Source: JAXHTY01 sp034189225 (GTDB lineage Bacteria > Desulfobacterota > Desulfobacteria > Desulfobacterales > Desulfosudaceae). From it: 64,000 nucleotides of DNA. The position numbers and the translations under genes are program-made. Below the pieces are notes generated by a model. That model worked only from the letters and a program-made list of their open reading frames with translations. It was not told the DNA's origin and ran no database searches. The stretch covers positions 1 to 64,000 of the forward strand of contig JAXHVL010000133.1 of the NCBI GenBank assembly GCA_034189225.1. Reading direction: 5' to 3'. Positions 30,649-39,429 of this stretch are shown here, piece after piece (within the stretch, counting starts at the first letter, position 1; every line of letters starts with the position of its first letter).

Positions 30649-30913
30649 AAAATAACTTGACTTATCAGCGAAAACCGTTAAGATGAAACAGAAACTCGGG
30701 GAAACTTAGCGAATGGTATTGGTCTGAACTAGTGAAAACCACGTATTAAGCCAGTAAGCGAAAGATTCTCGATTCGAAAGGGGCTGCCGGTCTGTAAGGT
30801 CTGGGGCCTTTTTCTTTTTCTTGAGGGGGATTATGCAGTCACTTGTGACATCAAGCGTTGCGGGGATTGTTGTTCAGATTATCCGGGCTGTTCTGGCCCT
30901 GCTCATATCAGAA
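30649..30913 (+). repeat. 264-bp direct repeat, right copy
   Basis: Second copy of 17205-17468. The match stops abruptly at atatcagaa (30905-30913), after which the sequence belongs to an unrelated minus-strand gene start. Together the two copies bracket about 13.2 kb of unique sequence with the trehalose operon. Homologous recombination between them would excise the operon. Confidence 0.9.
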
Positions 30914-30973
30914 CTGGTTGTCCATTTTATCGGCGGTTTTGCATCATCGAACCGCTTGAGATCGGCTTCATAG
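30833..30973 (+). pseudogene. Truncated duplicate of the two-TM hypothetical gene
   Basis: ATG with a GAGGGGG ribosome site; the first 27 codons repeat the gene at 17388 with three changes (A6T, G18R and one silent position among them by eye). It then runs into unrelated sequence and stops after 46 residues. Only the first membrane helix survives, so this is best read as a by-product of the repeat. Confidence 0.7.
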
Positions 30974-30996
30974 ACTTCTTTAAGGGAGGCGTTCAT
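30914..30996 (-). pseudogene. 5-prime end of a gene cut off by the direct repeat
   Basis: The minus strand reads ATG at 30996: MNASLKEVYEADLKRFDDA then KPPIKWTT, a sensible soluble N-terminus. It begins six bases after the end of the upstream membrane-protein reading frame, as in an operon. It runs straight into the direct repeat and loses meaning there. The product is not recognisable from ~28 residues. It marks the right boundary of the inserted or rearranged segment. Confidence 0.45.
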
Positions 30997-31001
30997 GCTG
31001 C

Positions 31002-31645
31002 CTAGCTTGGCATAGATGCTTTGCCGGCGATAATCGCGGCGACAAGGAACAATGGAATCCCTATTTCCATCACCTCTTCAACGGTGGTGGTTATTTTTTC
31101 ACTGTGGTCTGTGATGGTAACGCCAACCCACTCGAGCCGGCGGCTGAATCCATCCATCATGATGGCGGCAGAAGCAAAACGAGGGAGATTCCGATCCCCA
31201 CCATCCCGGGGTTGCCGTGTTTAATGCCGGCCAGAAAATGCCGGCAATGGTCAATGATGATGCGCAAGAGGCAGTATAAAAATATCAGAATAAAGGCAAT
31301 GGCAATAATTTTTTCCCAAAACGGTACCCCGGGGGTGATGTAAAACTCGCTCTGAGTTATCGGCATGGTGGTGAAACGGTTGTGACAATCCAGTTCACGC
31401 AGGCCGAAAAAAAGGAGAATCAGAAGGATATGCGGAAACCGGTTGAATTGTCGATGCAGGAGGACAAGGAGTAACATCGCAAAACCGTAGCCGGCTGCTG
31501 AAATGTTTTCGGTGAGCCCGTTTTCCATCAGAAGACGGCGCCGCAAACCCGGGATTGTGGTTTCAAGCCATACAACCAGAGCGACCAGCGTGGCCAGTAA
31601 TAACCCGTAGATGAGGTAATGAAGGGTATTTGTCCGGCCGGGCAT
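31002..31645 (-). pseudogene. Multi-pass membrane protein gene with a frameshift
   Basis: From ATG 31645 the minus strand encodes ~150 residues with about five membrane helices (LIYGLLLATLVALVVWLE, YGFAMLLLVLLHRQF, IIAIAFILIFLYCLL). The frame ends early at 31157 in a weak tail (LLLPPS). In another frame the sequence goes on sensibly from about 31163 to 31002: MMDGFSRRLEWVGVTITDH, then EEVMEIGIPLFLVAAIIAGK. This looks like the natural C-terminus with a last helix. One indel near 31155-31170 therefore splits the gene, unless this is a sequencing error. Function unknown. A good promoter lies upstream at 31765-31793. Confidence 0.6.
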
Positions 31646-32005
31646 CAGAATTCGCGGCTGCTTTGATTTCGGGGTTGCCGGTTTTTTTTGGATCCATGAT
31701 CACTAGCCTTTCTGAATTCGCCTTGATGGACAGTCGTACCTATAATAACTGGCGCAAAATATGTATTATACAGATTATTTCCCTACGCGTCAACGGTTCA
31801 GCCGGTAATGAACGAGCCGATAAGCCTCGATATGCAAAGGCTCTTTCCAGATTCGCCGTCTGAAAGCACTGGTATGGTTGGTGCTCACGATGAATTGTTT
31901 ATTCATGCGGAGCCGATCCGGGTGCCGACAGACGTGGTAAAAGGTTACGTCGGCCCTTGAGCCCCAAGGCATGCCATTATCGGATACCAGATTTTGACAG
32001 CCTTT
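31646..32005. other. Intergenic stretch upstream of the broken membrane gene
   Basis: No gene is supported. It holds the promoter at 31765-31793 (minus strand). The 60-residue minus-strand ORF at 31790-31972 has no ribosome site and no recognisable pattern. No terminator for msrAB was found. Confidence 0.5.
31765..31793 (-). promoter_or_regulatory. Sigma-70-type promoter
   Basis: On the minus strand TTGACG (31793-31788), 17 bp, TATAAT (31770-31765). It lies about 120 bp before the ATG of the frameshifted membrane-protein gene and reads toward it. Confidence 0.65.
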
Positions 32006-33124
32006 TTACTGCCGGAACAAATTCAAAAATTCCCCATACCCTTCGGCTTCCAGTTGATCAACGGGTATAAAGTTTAATGCCGCAGAATTGATGCAGTAAC
32101 GTTTACCCGTTGGCGCAGGGCCGTCATCAAACACATGGCCCAGGTGAGCGTTCGCATGGCGGCTGCGGACCTCTGTCCGGGTCACGAACAGGCTGCGGTC
32201 CGTCTTTTCCACGACCGCGTTATCGGTGACCGGCTGGGTGAAACTGGGCCATCCTGTTCCGGACTTGAATTTGTGCACCGATGCAAACAGCGGCTCACCG
32301 GCCACTACATCCACATAGAGGCCGGGTTCTTTGTTGTCCCAGTATGCATTGTCAAAGGGCGGTTCAGTTTTGTCCTTCTGGATGACGGCGTACTGCATGT
32401 CCGTGAGCCGGTTCTTTAGCACCTCATCGCCGGGTTTGGTGTATTTTCCGCCTGGCGAAGCCGGGGGTAATTCAGCGTCCTTGCCCCATTTTTTTTCAAT
32501 AAACTGGTCCCGGCCTGACCGGTGCCGGTAGAATTTGTACTTCAGGGTATGTGTCTTATAATAGTCCTGATGGTAGTCTTCAGCCGGATAGAACGTCTTA
32601 AAGGGCTGTATCCCCGTGGCAATGGGGTCGTTAAAGCGTCCTGAAGCCGCCAGTTCAGCCTTTGATGCCTCGGCCGCTTTCTGCTGGTCAGCGTTATGAT
32701 AAAAGATCACAGATCGGTACTGGGCGCCCCGGTCTACAAAAGAACCGCCATCGTCGGTGGGGTCTATCTGCCGCCAGTAAACCGCCAGCAGTCGGTCATA
32801 GGAAATAACAGCCGGGTTATAGGTGACCTGAAGGGCTTCTACATGGCCGGTCTTGCCGGATGCCACCTCTTCATAAGTGGGATTTTTCTCTTTACCGCCG
32901 GTGTATCCGGATGCCACATCCACCACCCCGTCCAGTTTTTCAAAGGGCGGTTCCATGCACCAGAAGCAGCCGCCGGCAAAGGTGGCCTTCTGAAAAGGGC
33001 CTGTATTGGATGCGGTTTTTTCTGCAGTTGAGTTTGCCGGGCTGTCTGCAAAGGAGCATGCCGCCAGCATGGTTATTAAAAGGGCCATTGTTGTCACCTT
33101 GATGTATTGAATGTTGATGGTCAT
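32006..33124 (-). CDS. msrAB: Bifunctional methionine sulfoxide reductase MsrAB lipoprotein
   Basis: A 372-residue fusion. The N-terminus carries a signal with lipobox LAAC (residues ~20-23), so it should be lipid-anchored outside the inner membrane. MsrA spans ~45-200 with GGCFWCMEPPFEKLDGV (catalytic Cys) and YHQDYYKTH. MsrB spans ~240-372 with SGTGWPSFTQP, HLGHVFDDGPAPTGKRYCINSA (catalytic Cys near the end). The usual zinc-binding CxxC pairs of MsrB are absent (GLYVDVVAGEPLF), as in the PilB-type class. It repairs both epimers of oxidised methionine in exported proteins, fitting the oxidative-defence content of the region. The electron donor is not encoded here. Confidence 0.93.
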   Translation of the reverse strand: MTINIQYIKVTTMALLITMLAACSFADSPANSTAEKTASNTGPFQKATFAGGCFWCMEPPFEKLDGVVDVASGYTGGKEKNPTYEEVASGKTGHVEALQVTYNPAVISYDRLLAVYWRQIDPTDDGGSFVDRGAQYRSVIFYHNADQQKAAEASKAELAASGRFNDPIATGIQPFKTFYPAEDYHQDYYKTHTLKYKFYRHRSGRDQFIEKKWGKDAELPPASPGGKYTKPGDEVLKNRLTDMQYAVIQKDKTEPPFDNAYWDNKEPGLYVDVVAGEPLFASVHKFKSGTGWPSFTQPVTDNAVVEKTDRSLFVTRTEVRSRHANAHLGHVFDDGPAPTGKRYCINSAALNFIPVDQLEAEGYGEFLNLFRQ

Positions 33125-33489
33125 TTTCGTTTTCTTTTTGATGATTCGGTTGAAAGTCTTTTTAAAATCCTGACTTTTTAATTACAACATAAGGCCGCGA
33201 CAGGAATCTGCAATGCTGTGGACGTGTTTTTTTAAAAAAGGAATTTCGTCGTTTGATTGTCGGGTCGTATCGTGGTCGGTGCGTGCGGCACGTTGCGCGA
33301 GTAAAGATCGCCCCAATATCTGCTGGCATTTTCCTGCGGTTTGGTGTATAATAATAATTAACGTTATATCAATCAGATTCATGACACAGGCACATCGCTT
33401 CACGTTTTCTTTTCTATCCGGCCCCGGGCCGGCAATCGCTTTGACCGTTTTTTTCTCTGCAATACCAACGCAACCAAAGGAGGATGATT
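33125..33489. promoter_or_regulatory. Divergent intergenic region with a promoter for satP
   Basis: A 365-bp gap between divergent msrAB and satP. On the plus strand a perfect TATAAT sits at 33347-33352 with a weak -35 (ctggca) 18 bp upstream, giving a ~135-nt leader to satP. A tttttttaaaaaa tract near 33229 may belong to msrAB control. No further gene is seen. Confidence 0.5.
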
Positions 33490-34056
33490 ATGCAGGAAAA
33501 TTTAGCCAACCCGGCACCGCTGGGCCTCATGGGCTTCGGAATGACCACGGTTTTGCTGAACATCCACAACGCGGGATTTTTTCCCTTAAGCGCCATGGTG
33601 CTGTCCATGGGTATCTTTTACGGAGGTATCGCCCAGATCATCGCCGGCCTGTTTGAGTACAAAAAGGGCAATACCTTCGGGCTGGTGGCGTTTTTGTCCT
33701 TCGGCCATTTCTGGCTGACCCTGGTGGGGCTGCTGGTGCTGCCGAAGATGGGGCTGGCCGATGCCACACCCGCCGGTTTTATGGGCTGGTATCTCTTCAT
33801 GTGGGGTCTTTTTACATTGTTTATGTATATTGCCACCTTAAAGAAGAACCGTGCTCTTCAGACGATTTTTCTCACGCTTGTGATCCTTTTCTGGCTGCTG
33901 GCGCTCAAGGACTGGACCGGCAATGCCGTTATCGGCATTATCGCTGGCTATGAAGGTATATTCTGCGGGGCCAGCGCCATTTATCTGGGAATGGCCGAGG
34001 TGATCAACGAGGCGCACGGCCGGACCCTGATGCCCATTGGCGAGCCCAAGGGGTAG
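33490..34056 (+). CDS. satP: SatP/YaaH-family acetate-succinate transporter
   Basis: About 188 residues. ATG 33490 is preferred to the in-frame ATG 33484 because AAAGGAGG ends seven bases before it. The family signature NPAPLGLMGFGMTTVLLN is at the N-terminus, followed by six predicted membrane helices (e.g. LSMGIFYGGIAQIIAGLFEY, FLSFGHFWLTLVGLLVL). SatP proteins are inner-membrane channels or proton symporters for acetate and succinate, compounds central to anaerobes that oxidise or excrete acetate. Monocistronic, with its own promoter. Confidence 0.9.
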   Translation: MQENLANPAPLGLMGFGMTTVLLNIHNAGFFPLSAMVLSMGIFYGGIAQIIAGLFEYKKGNTFGLVAFLSFGHFWLTLVGLLVLPKMGLADATPAGFMGWYLFMWGLFTLFMYIATLKKNRALQTIFLTLVILFWLLALKDWTGNAVIGIIAGYEGIFCGASAIYLGMAEVINEAHGRTLMPIGEPKG

Positions 34057-34118
34057 GTCTGGGCTGTTTTGCAATGCATGCATGCAAAAATAGTAATTCT
34101 AACTGCATATTGCTTGCG

Positions 34119-34147
34119 ATGACATGAATTTTATATTATTGTATAAT
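34119..34147 (+). promoter_or_regulatory. Promoter of the toxin-antitoxin pair
   Basis: ATGACA (34119-34124), 17 bp, TATAAT (34142-34147), 38 bp before the antitoxin ATG. Just upstream, 34067-34089 is a near-palindrome (ttttgcaatgcatgcatgca plus aaa) that could bind the antitoxin or end the satP transcript. Confidence 0.7.
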
Positions 34148-34184
34148 CGAAATAAAAAATATATGCAGCAAGGAGGACCATGCC

Positions 34185-34433
34185 ATGCCTTCCCTTCAAA
34201 TAAGAGAGCTGCCGGAATGGATTTATCACAAGCTTCGGCTGGAAGCGAAAAAAGAGCATCGCAGTTTTTCCCAGCAGGCCATTGTCAGCCTTGAAAGAGG
34301 ATTGGGTATGACAGAGAATACAACACACCGCCGCATGAAAGTTGTGGAAAAGATCATGGAGAACGCCGGGACATTCCAGGCCGATGGTTTGGCTGATCCG
34401 GCAGATCTGGTGCGCGAGGACAGGCAACGATGA
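34185..34433 (+). CDS. vapB: Antitoxin of a VapBC/FitAB-type pair
   Basis: An 82-residue protein with AAGGAGG eight bases before the ATG. The N-terminus PSLQIRELPEWIYHKLRLEA is a ribbon-helix-helix (Arc/FitA-like) DNA-binding pattern, as in antitoxins that repress their own operon. The acidic C-terminal part (FQADGLADPADLVREDRQR) would wrap the toxin. The stop overlaps the toxin start (ATGA), the usual arrangement for coupled synthesis. Confidence 0.85.
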   Translation: MPSLQIRELPEWIYHKLRLEAKKEHRSFSQQAIVSLERGLGMTENTTHRRMKVVEKIMENAGTFQADGLADPADLVREDRQR

Positions 34434-34825
34434 TCATTGTGCTGGATGCAAGCGCTGCCGTGGAAACGGTGCTGCAACGGAAAAAGGGAAGGGAACTGCT
34501 GCAACACCTCAAGGATGCGGAATGGGTCATAGCCCCTGGTCTGTTTATTCCCGAAGTTACCAACGTGTTTTGGAAATATGTTCAGTTCGGAAGCCTTTCC
34601 GTCTCGCAATGTGAGTCCGGAGTTGAAATGGCTGTTGCGCTACCGGATGAATACGCCGAAGATAAAATCCTGCATAAAGAAGCGTTTTCTCTGGCCTGCA
34701 ACCTTGGTACCACGGCCTATGACATGTTTTACCTCGCCCTGGCGCGCCGGAATAATGCCCACCTGATGTCTCTTGATAAAGCACTTTATGATACGGCGGC
34801 CCGACAGTCGGTTCGAACCATTTGA
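34430..34825 (+). CDS. vapC: PIN-domain toxin (VapC type)
   Basis: A 131-residue PIN-domain ribonuclease. Acidic metal-binding residues are visible: Asp in IIVLDASAAVE, Glu in LFIPEVTNVFW, Asp in TAYDMFYLALA and the late Asp in HLMSLDKAL. VapC toxins cleave tRNA or rRNA when the antitoxin is degraded. It directly follows its antitoxin with a 4-base overlap. It looks intact, so the pair is probably functional. Confidence 0.9.
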   Translation: MIIVLDASAAVETVLQRKKGRELLQHLKDAEWVIAPGLFIPEVTNVFWKYVQFGSLSVSQCESGVEMAVALPDEYAEDKILHKEAFSLACNLGTTAYDMFYLALARRNNAHLMSLDKALYDTAARQSVRTI

Positions 34826-35176
34826 TGATTTGACGAGATGATGTTGAAACGCCGGCTCGAAAAAAGCCCACTATGAAAACAATGACAGAAACTCGCCTGT
34901 CCTTTCGTGCAGATGCGTTAAGCCTCGTCTGCTCAGACAGTCTGTCCGCGTCTTACGAAAAAACCGTTCCCCGGTGTTTGCGGTGTGGGGACGGGAAAAG
35001 GCTTCGGTTGATGTATTATATTAAAAGGATGGGGCACGTGTTGCTGTCTTTTTATGTTGTTATTGTATCGAAATATGATCATAATATAGAAGGATGAATG
35101 AGGACGGTACCGCCGCTTTTATCATGCGGGACCGGCTCACCCATGCCAAAATTATTACATGGAACGGAGGCGATGA
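34826..35176. other. Intergenic stretch with a fragment of repeat E
   Basis: Bases about 34885-34975 match the inverted repeat E (gaaactcgcctgtcctttcg, gcagatgcgttaagcctcgt). The rest holds no recognisable gene. AACGGAGG before 35177 is the ribosome site of the next gene. Confidence 0.6.
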
Positions 35177-35686
35177 ATGAAAGAAAAGACCCGGCAGAAT
35201 GTGCATACCGCGTTTATCGGTGAGGCAAAAGCTTACTTCAGGCTGCTGGCCTATGCGGAAAAGGCGGAGGAAGAAGAAATTCCCCAGATGGCCCTGCTGT
35301 TCCGGGCCATTGCCGAAGCTGAACGGGTGCATGCCACCCGGCAGCTGAACCTGGTCAAGGACCTGGTGGTGAAGGATACGGACACGAACCTGGAAAATTC
35401 ATTTCAGCGGGAAAAATCCATCAGCGAGAATGTTTATCCTGATTTCATCAAGGATGCCGAGGAAGAGGACGAAACCGTGGCGGCAAAGGTGTTCGGCTAT
35501 GCCAGGGATGCGGAAGGCTATCATGCCAAGCTTTATGAGCGGGCAATTTATGATGTTATCAAGGAGAAGGTCAAGGCCTATCATGTCTGCCAGGTCTGCG
35601 GTTACGTGACCGATAAGAAGATCCCGGCCAAGTGCCCGGTGTGCGGGGCGCCGCCGGAAAAGTTCAAAACCATCGAAGATTCATGA
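35177..35686 (+). CDS. Rubrerythrin-family protein with C-terminal rubredoxin
   Basis: A 169-residue protein. Residues ~8-140 form a ferritin-like four-helix bundle with the di-iron ligands in FIGEAKAYFRLLAYAEKAEE, EAERVHATRQLNL and ARDAEGYHAKLYERA. Residues ~147-165 hold a rubredoxin-like zinc/iron site (CQVCGYVTD ... CPVCGAPPEKF). Rubrerythrins reduce hydrogen peroxide to water in the cytoplasm. This one is shorter than, and different from, the rubrerythrin at 61469-62044, so the cell has two. Single gene between the toxin-antitoxin pair and a convergent kinase-like gene. Confidence 0.88.
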   Translation: MKEKTRQNVHTAFIGEAKAYFRLLAYAEKAEEEEIPQMALLFRAIAEAERVHATRQLNLVKDLVVKDTDTNLENSFQREKSISENVYPDFIKDAEEEDETVAAKVFGYARDAEGYHAKLYERAIYDVIKEKVKAYHVCQVCGYVTDKKIPAKCPVCGAPPEKFKTIEDS

Positions 35687-35756
35687 CGGATCTGTTTACC
35701 GCCGAGGCGCAGAGGACGCTGAGAAGGGTATCCTCTACGTCTGCGGTGAATTTTTT

Positions 35757-36374
35757 TCACGTCGTTTTTTCGGCAAGGTGGTCAACGATCATCCTGGCGG
35801 CTTTTTCCGGCGGGGTGGTGCCGGTGTCGATGACCAGATCATAGAGCCGCGCATCGTTGATATCCTTGCCGAAGTAATGTTTGATATAGGCGGCCGCGTC
35901 GCTTTCCTCTTTTTTGATGATATTTTCCGCCTTTTCCGCGGACACGCGCCGTTCCGCCATCACGGTTTCTTTTTTGGCGGCTTCATTGCACTTGATCCGT
36001 ACATGCAGGGTGCCGGGTTTGTCCGCCAGTATACACTGGCCGCCCCAGCCGAGGATGACGGTGTCCCCGTCTTCGTAAAGCTTTTCCACCAGTTCCTTTG
36101 TGACCTCGAAATACTTTTTGTCGTCCAGACAACCGTATTCACCGTCCACGACCTTTTTGACGATGGAACAGGTGTAGCGGTCGATGTGGCGAAGAAACCC
36201 TGAGCCGCCGGTCTTGCTGAAGAGTTCCGCCTCGTTCGGGGAGATATTGAGTTTGTCTGCGATCCGGGCCACCAGGTCCCGCGCCACATACTCATATCCA
36301 AGTTGTTCTGCCGCAACTTTCCCAACTTCACGGGATCTGGCCCCGTATTCACCGTCGATGGTTATTACCGCCAT
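35757..36374 (-). CDS. Cytidylate-kinase-like family protein
   Basis: A 205-residue protein of the group annotated as cytidylate-kinase-like. It starts AVITIDGEYGARSREVGKVA, where a degenerate P-loop replaces the usual GxxxxGK of CMP kinase. It has RDLVARIADKL, GWGGQCILADKPGTLHVRI and a LID-like RVSAEKAENIIKKEE, with YDLVIDTG near the end as in nucleotide kinases. Phosphate transfer to a nucleotide is likely but the substrate is unknown. ATG 36374 has AAGGAGGAAAC upstream. Divergent from the uspA-like gene. Confidence 0.75.
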   Translation of the reverse strand: MAVITIDGEYGARSREVGKVAAEQLGYEYVARDLVARIADKLNISPNEAELFSKTGGSGFLRHIDRYTCSIVKKVVDGEYGCLDDKKYFEVTKELVEKLYEDGDTVILGWGGQCILADKPGTLHVRIKCNEAAKKETVMAERRVSAEKAENIIKKEESDAAAYIKHYFGKDINDARLYDLVIDTGTTPPEKAARMIVDHLAEKTT

Positions 36375-36554
36375 GGTTGTTTCCTCCTTGGATTATTGAA
36401 TGGTTGAATTCTAATTGAAAAGTCTTATTTTACAATAGTCATCATTATTGGTAAATATTATTTTAGGCTGACAGCTCTTTACAAAACCATAAAAAGATAA
36501 GTCAAAAGATGAATTGATGCAATTGTTATTTATATATTAAAAGGAGGAACGCAC

Positions 36555-37028
36555 ATGGCCAAGAACATACTGATCGCATTTGATGAGTCTGAAAATTCAA
36601 AACGCGCCGTGGATTTTGTGGGGGCGAACTTTTCATCGGACAGCTCGGTGACGTTGTTTCATGTACTGCTTGATACGGAAAGCATCTGCTCGATGCAGGG
36701 TCCGGAGCTGGTGCCCTATTTCAAGTCCCAGCAAACCGCTTTCTGTTCGCTGGAGGACAAGAAAAAGGAAGTGGTGGTAAAGGCCATGGGAAACGCCAAA
36801 GACACATTGGTGCAGTGCGGGTTTGATCCGCAGCGGGTGACCACCAAAAGCGTGAACCGGAATAAGGGTATTGCCCGGGATATCCTCGCAGAAATCAAGA
36901 GCGGGAATTACGAGCTGGTGGTGATGGGCAAAAAAGGGCTTTCGGGCATTAAAGACTTTATCATGGGCAGCATTCCCCAGAAAGTGGTGCAGAATGCCTC
37001 GGGGGTGTCGGTGCTGCTGGTGGAGTAG
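36555..37028 (+). CDS. Universal stress protein UspA family
   Basis: A 157-residue single-domain Usp. The start NILIAFDESENSKRAVDFV and the ATP-loop GKKGLSGIKDFIMGSIPQKV (G-2x-G-9x-GS) are intact, so it should bind ATP. Usp proteins protect cells in starvation or oxygen stress by poorly known means. Strong AAAAGGAGG ribosome site. The 180-bp gap to the divergent kinase-like gene is A/T-rich. Confidence 0.9.
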   Translation: MAKNILIAFDESENSKRAVDFVGANFSSDSSVTLFHVLLDTESICSMQGPELVPYFKSQQTAFCSLEDKKKEVVVKAMGNAKDTLVQCGFDPQRVTTKSVNRNKGIARDILAEIKSGNYELVVMGKKGLSGIKDFIMGSIPQKVVQNASGVSVLLVE

Positions 37029-37148
37029 TGAGTGCCCGTTCGGATTCGAAGACCGCGCGATTGCGATTTTGCTTTGGACGCCCCCTCTTTCAGGGGGAAC
37101 CAAAGTCTGGTTCTGTGGGCCAGGATTCTTTGCTCATGACATATCGGG

Positions 37149-37778
37149 CTACATTTCAATCATCCGTCCTGCCCCGCCTTCCATGTATTTTTCGGGATAG
37201 CGGTCTTTGATTTCCCGAATGTGCTGGGTGCAGTGGGTGGGACAGACCATGCTCAGGTCTTCAAGCGCGCCGAAGTTGGAAAAACCGTGCAGGCCGCCGA
37301 TCAATGCGTACACCGGCCCGATTGCCGCCGCTGACTTCAGAATGGTGTCCACGCCGGAATGAGAGCAGCCGGCAATCACCACAATCCCTTTGTCGGTTTT
37401 GATGGTAAGGGATTGTTCGATGTTACGCAGCTCGCCGGTGGAATAGATGTTGTCGAAAATTTTCGTCATATCCCCAATGACAACGGCCCGGTCGCTCATG
37501 GTCCGGCAGGAGGCGGGAATGTATATATTCGCCGGCTGCCGGGAAAGGAAGGCGTCCAGGCCGCCGGTGTGATCCCAGTGGTCGTGGGAGATGACCACCG
37601 CTTCAATATCCGCCGGTGAAATGGCAAGGGCCGCCATGTTGGCCAGCAGGACATCGCCCCTGGCGCCGGTGTCAAACAGGATGCTGCGGCCATGGGCTTC
37701 CACCAGACAGGCAAATCCCCAATCCGGCGTAAGCCGTTGATCCCATGCCGTGTTGTCGTAAATGATGGTGGCTTTCAT
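37149..37778 (-). CDS. Metallo-beta-lactamase-fold hydrolase
   Basis: A 209-residue protein with the dinuclear metal motif SHDHWDHTGG (residues ~64-73), GCSHSGVDTIL (~137) and GGLHGF (~165). This arrangement matches the group related to dihydropterin/ribofuranosyl-aminobenzene phosphate synthase in archaea and its bacterial homologues. The chemical substrate cannot be told from sequence. The ATG at 37778 has AAAGGAGG upstream. metF lies 99 bp upstream on the same strand, so a pterin/folate-related role is conceivable. Confidence 0.8.
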   Translation of the reverse strand: MKATIIYDNTAWDQRLTPDWGFACLVEAHGRSILFDTGARGDVLLANMAALAISPADIEAVVISHDHWDHTGGLDAFLSRQPANIYIPASCRTMSDRAVVIGDMTKIFDNIYSTGELRNIEQSLTIKTDKGIVVIAGCSHSGVDTILKSAAAIGPVYALIGGLHGFSNFGALEDLSMVCPTHCTQHIREIKDRYPEKYMEGGAGRMIEM

Positions 37779-37877
37779 GCGTCGGCCTCCTTTGATGGAC
37801 GGGTGAAAAAGGGGTCACCTCTGTACTAAGGCTCCCACGCAGGAGCGCGGGAGCCAGGCGGAGTGTAAGTAACGATT

Positions 37878-38753
37878 TTACAGTAACCCTTCTTCCTTCA
37901 GTTTCGTAATGATCGCCGTGGTGGACTTGGTCCGATTCATGGTATAGAAATGAAGGCCGGCCACACCCGCCTTGAGGAGCCCGCGGCTCTGCTCCAATGC
38001 AAAATCTATGCCCATGCTCAGGACCGCTTCCTTGTCCTCCGGGTCCACCGCATCCATCCGTTTCTGCAGATCCTCGGTGATGGTTGCACCGCAGACTTTT
38101 GAAAGTATGTTGGTCATTTTGATCGTGTATACCGGCATGATCCCCGGCACGATCGGCACCTGGATACCGGCGGCCCGGCATTTTTCCACATAGTTAAAGA
38201 AAAACTGAATATCATAACAGAACTGGGCGACCACGTATTCGGCGCCGTTGTCCACCTTCAGTTTCAGGTATTCAATATCCCTGTCCAGGCTTTCCGCCTC
38301 GATATGGCCTTCCGGGTATCCCGCGCATCCCAGGGTAAAATCATAACGTTCCTTAATGAACTTTATCATGTCCGAGGCATACGGAAAGCTGTCGGGATGT
38401 GGCTTAAAATCCGCATCCTTGGGCTTATCCCCGCGGATCACAAAGATCGTTTCCACTCCCAGTGCCTTGTAATTGTCCAGCACCGCACAGATTTCGTCCG
38501 GTCCCAGACCGTAACCCGCGATATAGGCAACGGTGGGCTGTTTTTTGTCGATCATGACGGTTTTCACCGTCTGATAGGAACCATCCCTGTTGGAGCCGCC
38601 CGCCCCGAAGGTGACCGACATATAGTCCGGTTTCAGCTTGGCCAGTTCATCAATTGTGTTGTCGAATTTCGCCCCGGCCTTTTCATCCCGCGGCGGAAAA
38701 AATTCCATGGACACAACAGGCTGCTTCTTCTGGTACAAATCCGTAACGCGCAT
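37878..38753 (-). CDS. metF: Methylenetetrahydrofolate reductase MetF
   Basis: A 291-residue TIM-barrel flavoprotein of normal length. Motifs: VSMEFFPPRDEKA at the N-terminus, VTFGAGGSNRDG, FVIRGDKP and GCAGYPEGH, PIVPGIMPVY, AGVAGLHFYTMNRTKST. It reduces methylene- to methyl-tetrahydrofolate, used for methionine synthesis and in many sulfate reducers for the Wood-Ljungdahl pathway. ATG 38753 with AAGGAGA upstream. A hairpin (tgccggc stem, 38792-38820) lies in its leader. The MBL-fold gene follows on the same strand. Confidence 0.96.
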   Translation of the reverse strand: MRVTDLYQKKQPVVSMEFFPPRDEKAGAKFDNTIDELAKLKPDYMSVTFGAGGSNRDGSYQTVKTVMIDKKQPTVAYIAGYGLGPDEICAVLDNYKALGVETIFVIRGDKPKDADFKPHPDSFPYASDMIKFIKERYDFTLGCAGYPEGHIEAESLDRDIEYLKLKVDNGAEYVVAQFCYDIQFFFNYVEKCRAAGIQVPIVPGIMPVYTIKMTNILSKVCGATITEDLQKRMDAVDPEDKEAVLSMGIDFALEQSRGLLKAGVAGLHFYTMNRTKSTTAIITKLKEEGLL

Positions 38754-39429
38754 CTGTCAATTCTCCTTCTATATCCTTAATGGTTTATCGTCTGCCGGCA
38801 GCAGAGGATCCGCAGCCGGCAATACATTTCCAAAAGCACAGTCATACCGGCAAACCCTTCTTGGGTGTTCATCAGGCATTTGAGGCAATTGGTCAATGGA
38901 CACCGGGTCTCGTTTTTCACAACGAATAATCGCTACGTTATAGTCATATGAAGCTCCTTTCTCTTGAAGTATAAAAACTTATGGGTATTTTAATTCTTAT
39001 ATTTTTTCAAAATGATAGTTTATATTATCGGTGAGGATTATATCAGGGGCTGTTTTTGAACGCAAGCGTGGTTTTTGGTGTTTCCAGTTTGCCGAAACAA
39101 CTGAACAGCAACACGTGCCCCGCCCCTTGCAGCGCAGCCGAGCAGGAACGGTTTTTCCTGTCTGCGTGCGACGCACAGGCGGGACCGTATTTATTCCGAA
39201 TACTGATCGGGTATTTTTTACCCGCTTTCCACCGTCTGTGTCTTTTACCTGGTTACTTTTGCCCCGGTTTTCCTGGTGACGGTCTCCCATTTCCAGCTGA
39301 TGCCTCCTGTCCTTATTATAATATATGTTTTTATATCAATTAGTTGTATTTTTATACCACAATGTGGCACATCCCTTGCTTTTCATAAAAACAAAATCGG
39401 AAAAAACCCTTAACACAGGAGGCAGAATC
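38754..39429. other. Intergenic region with repeat E fragment
   Basis: No gene. It carries the metF leader hairpin, an A/T-rich stretch (38960-39040), a fragment of repeat E (39076-39155; gccgaaacaactgaacagca and onward) and, at the right end, the sigma-54 promoter listed separately. ORFs here (39031-39343) translate the repeat. Confidence 0.6.
39365..39380 (+). promoter_or_regulatory. Sigma-54 (-24/-12) promoter
   Basis: TGGCAC (39365-39370), 5 bp, TTGCT (39376-39380): an exact match to the sigma-54 consensus TGGCACN5TTGCW. It lies 50 bp upstream of the ZraP-like gene and in the same direction. E. coli zraP is itself sigma-54 dependent and activated by ZraR, so the promoter type agrees with the gene. 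An enhancer site cannot be assigned by eye. Confidence 0.85.
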
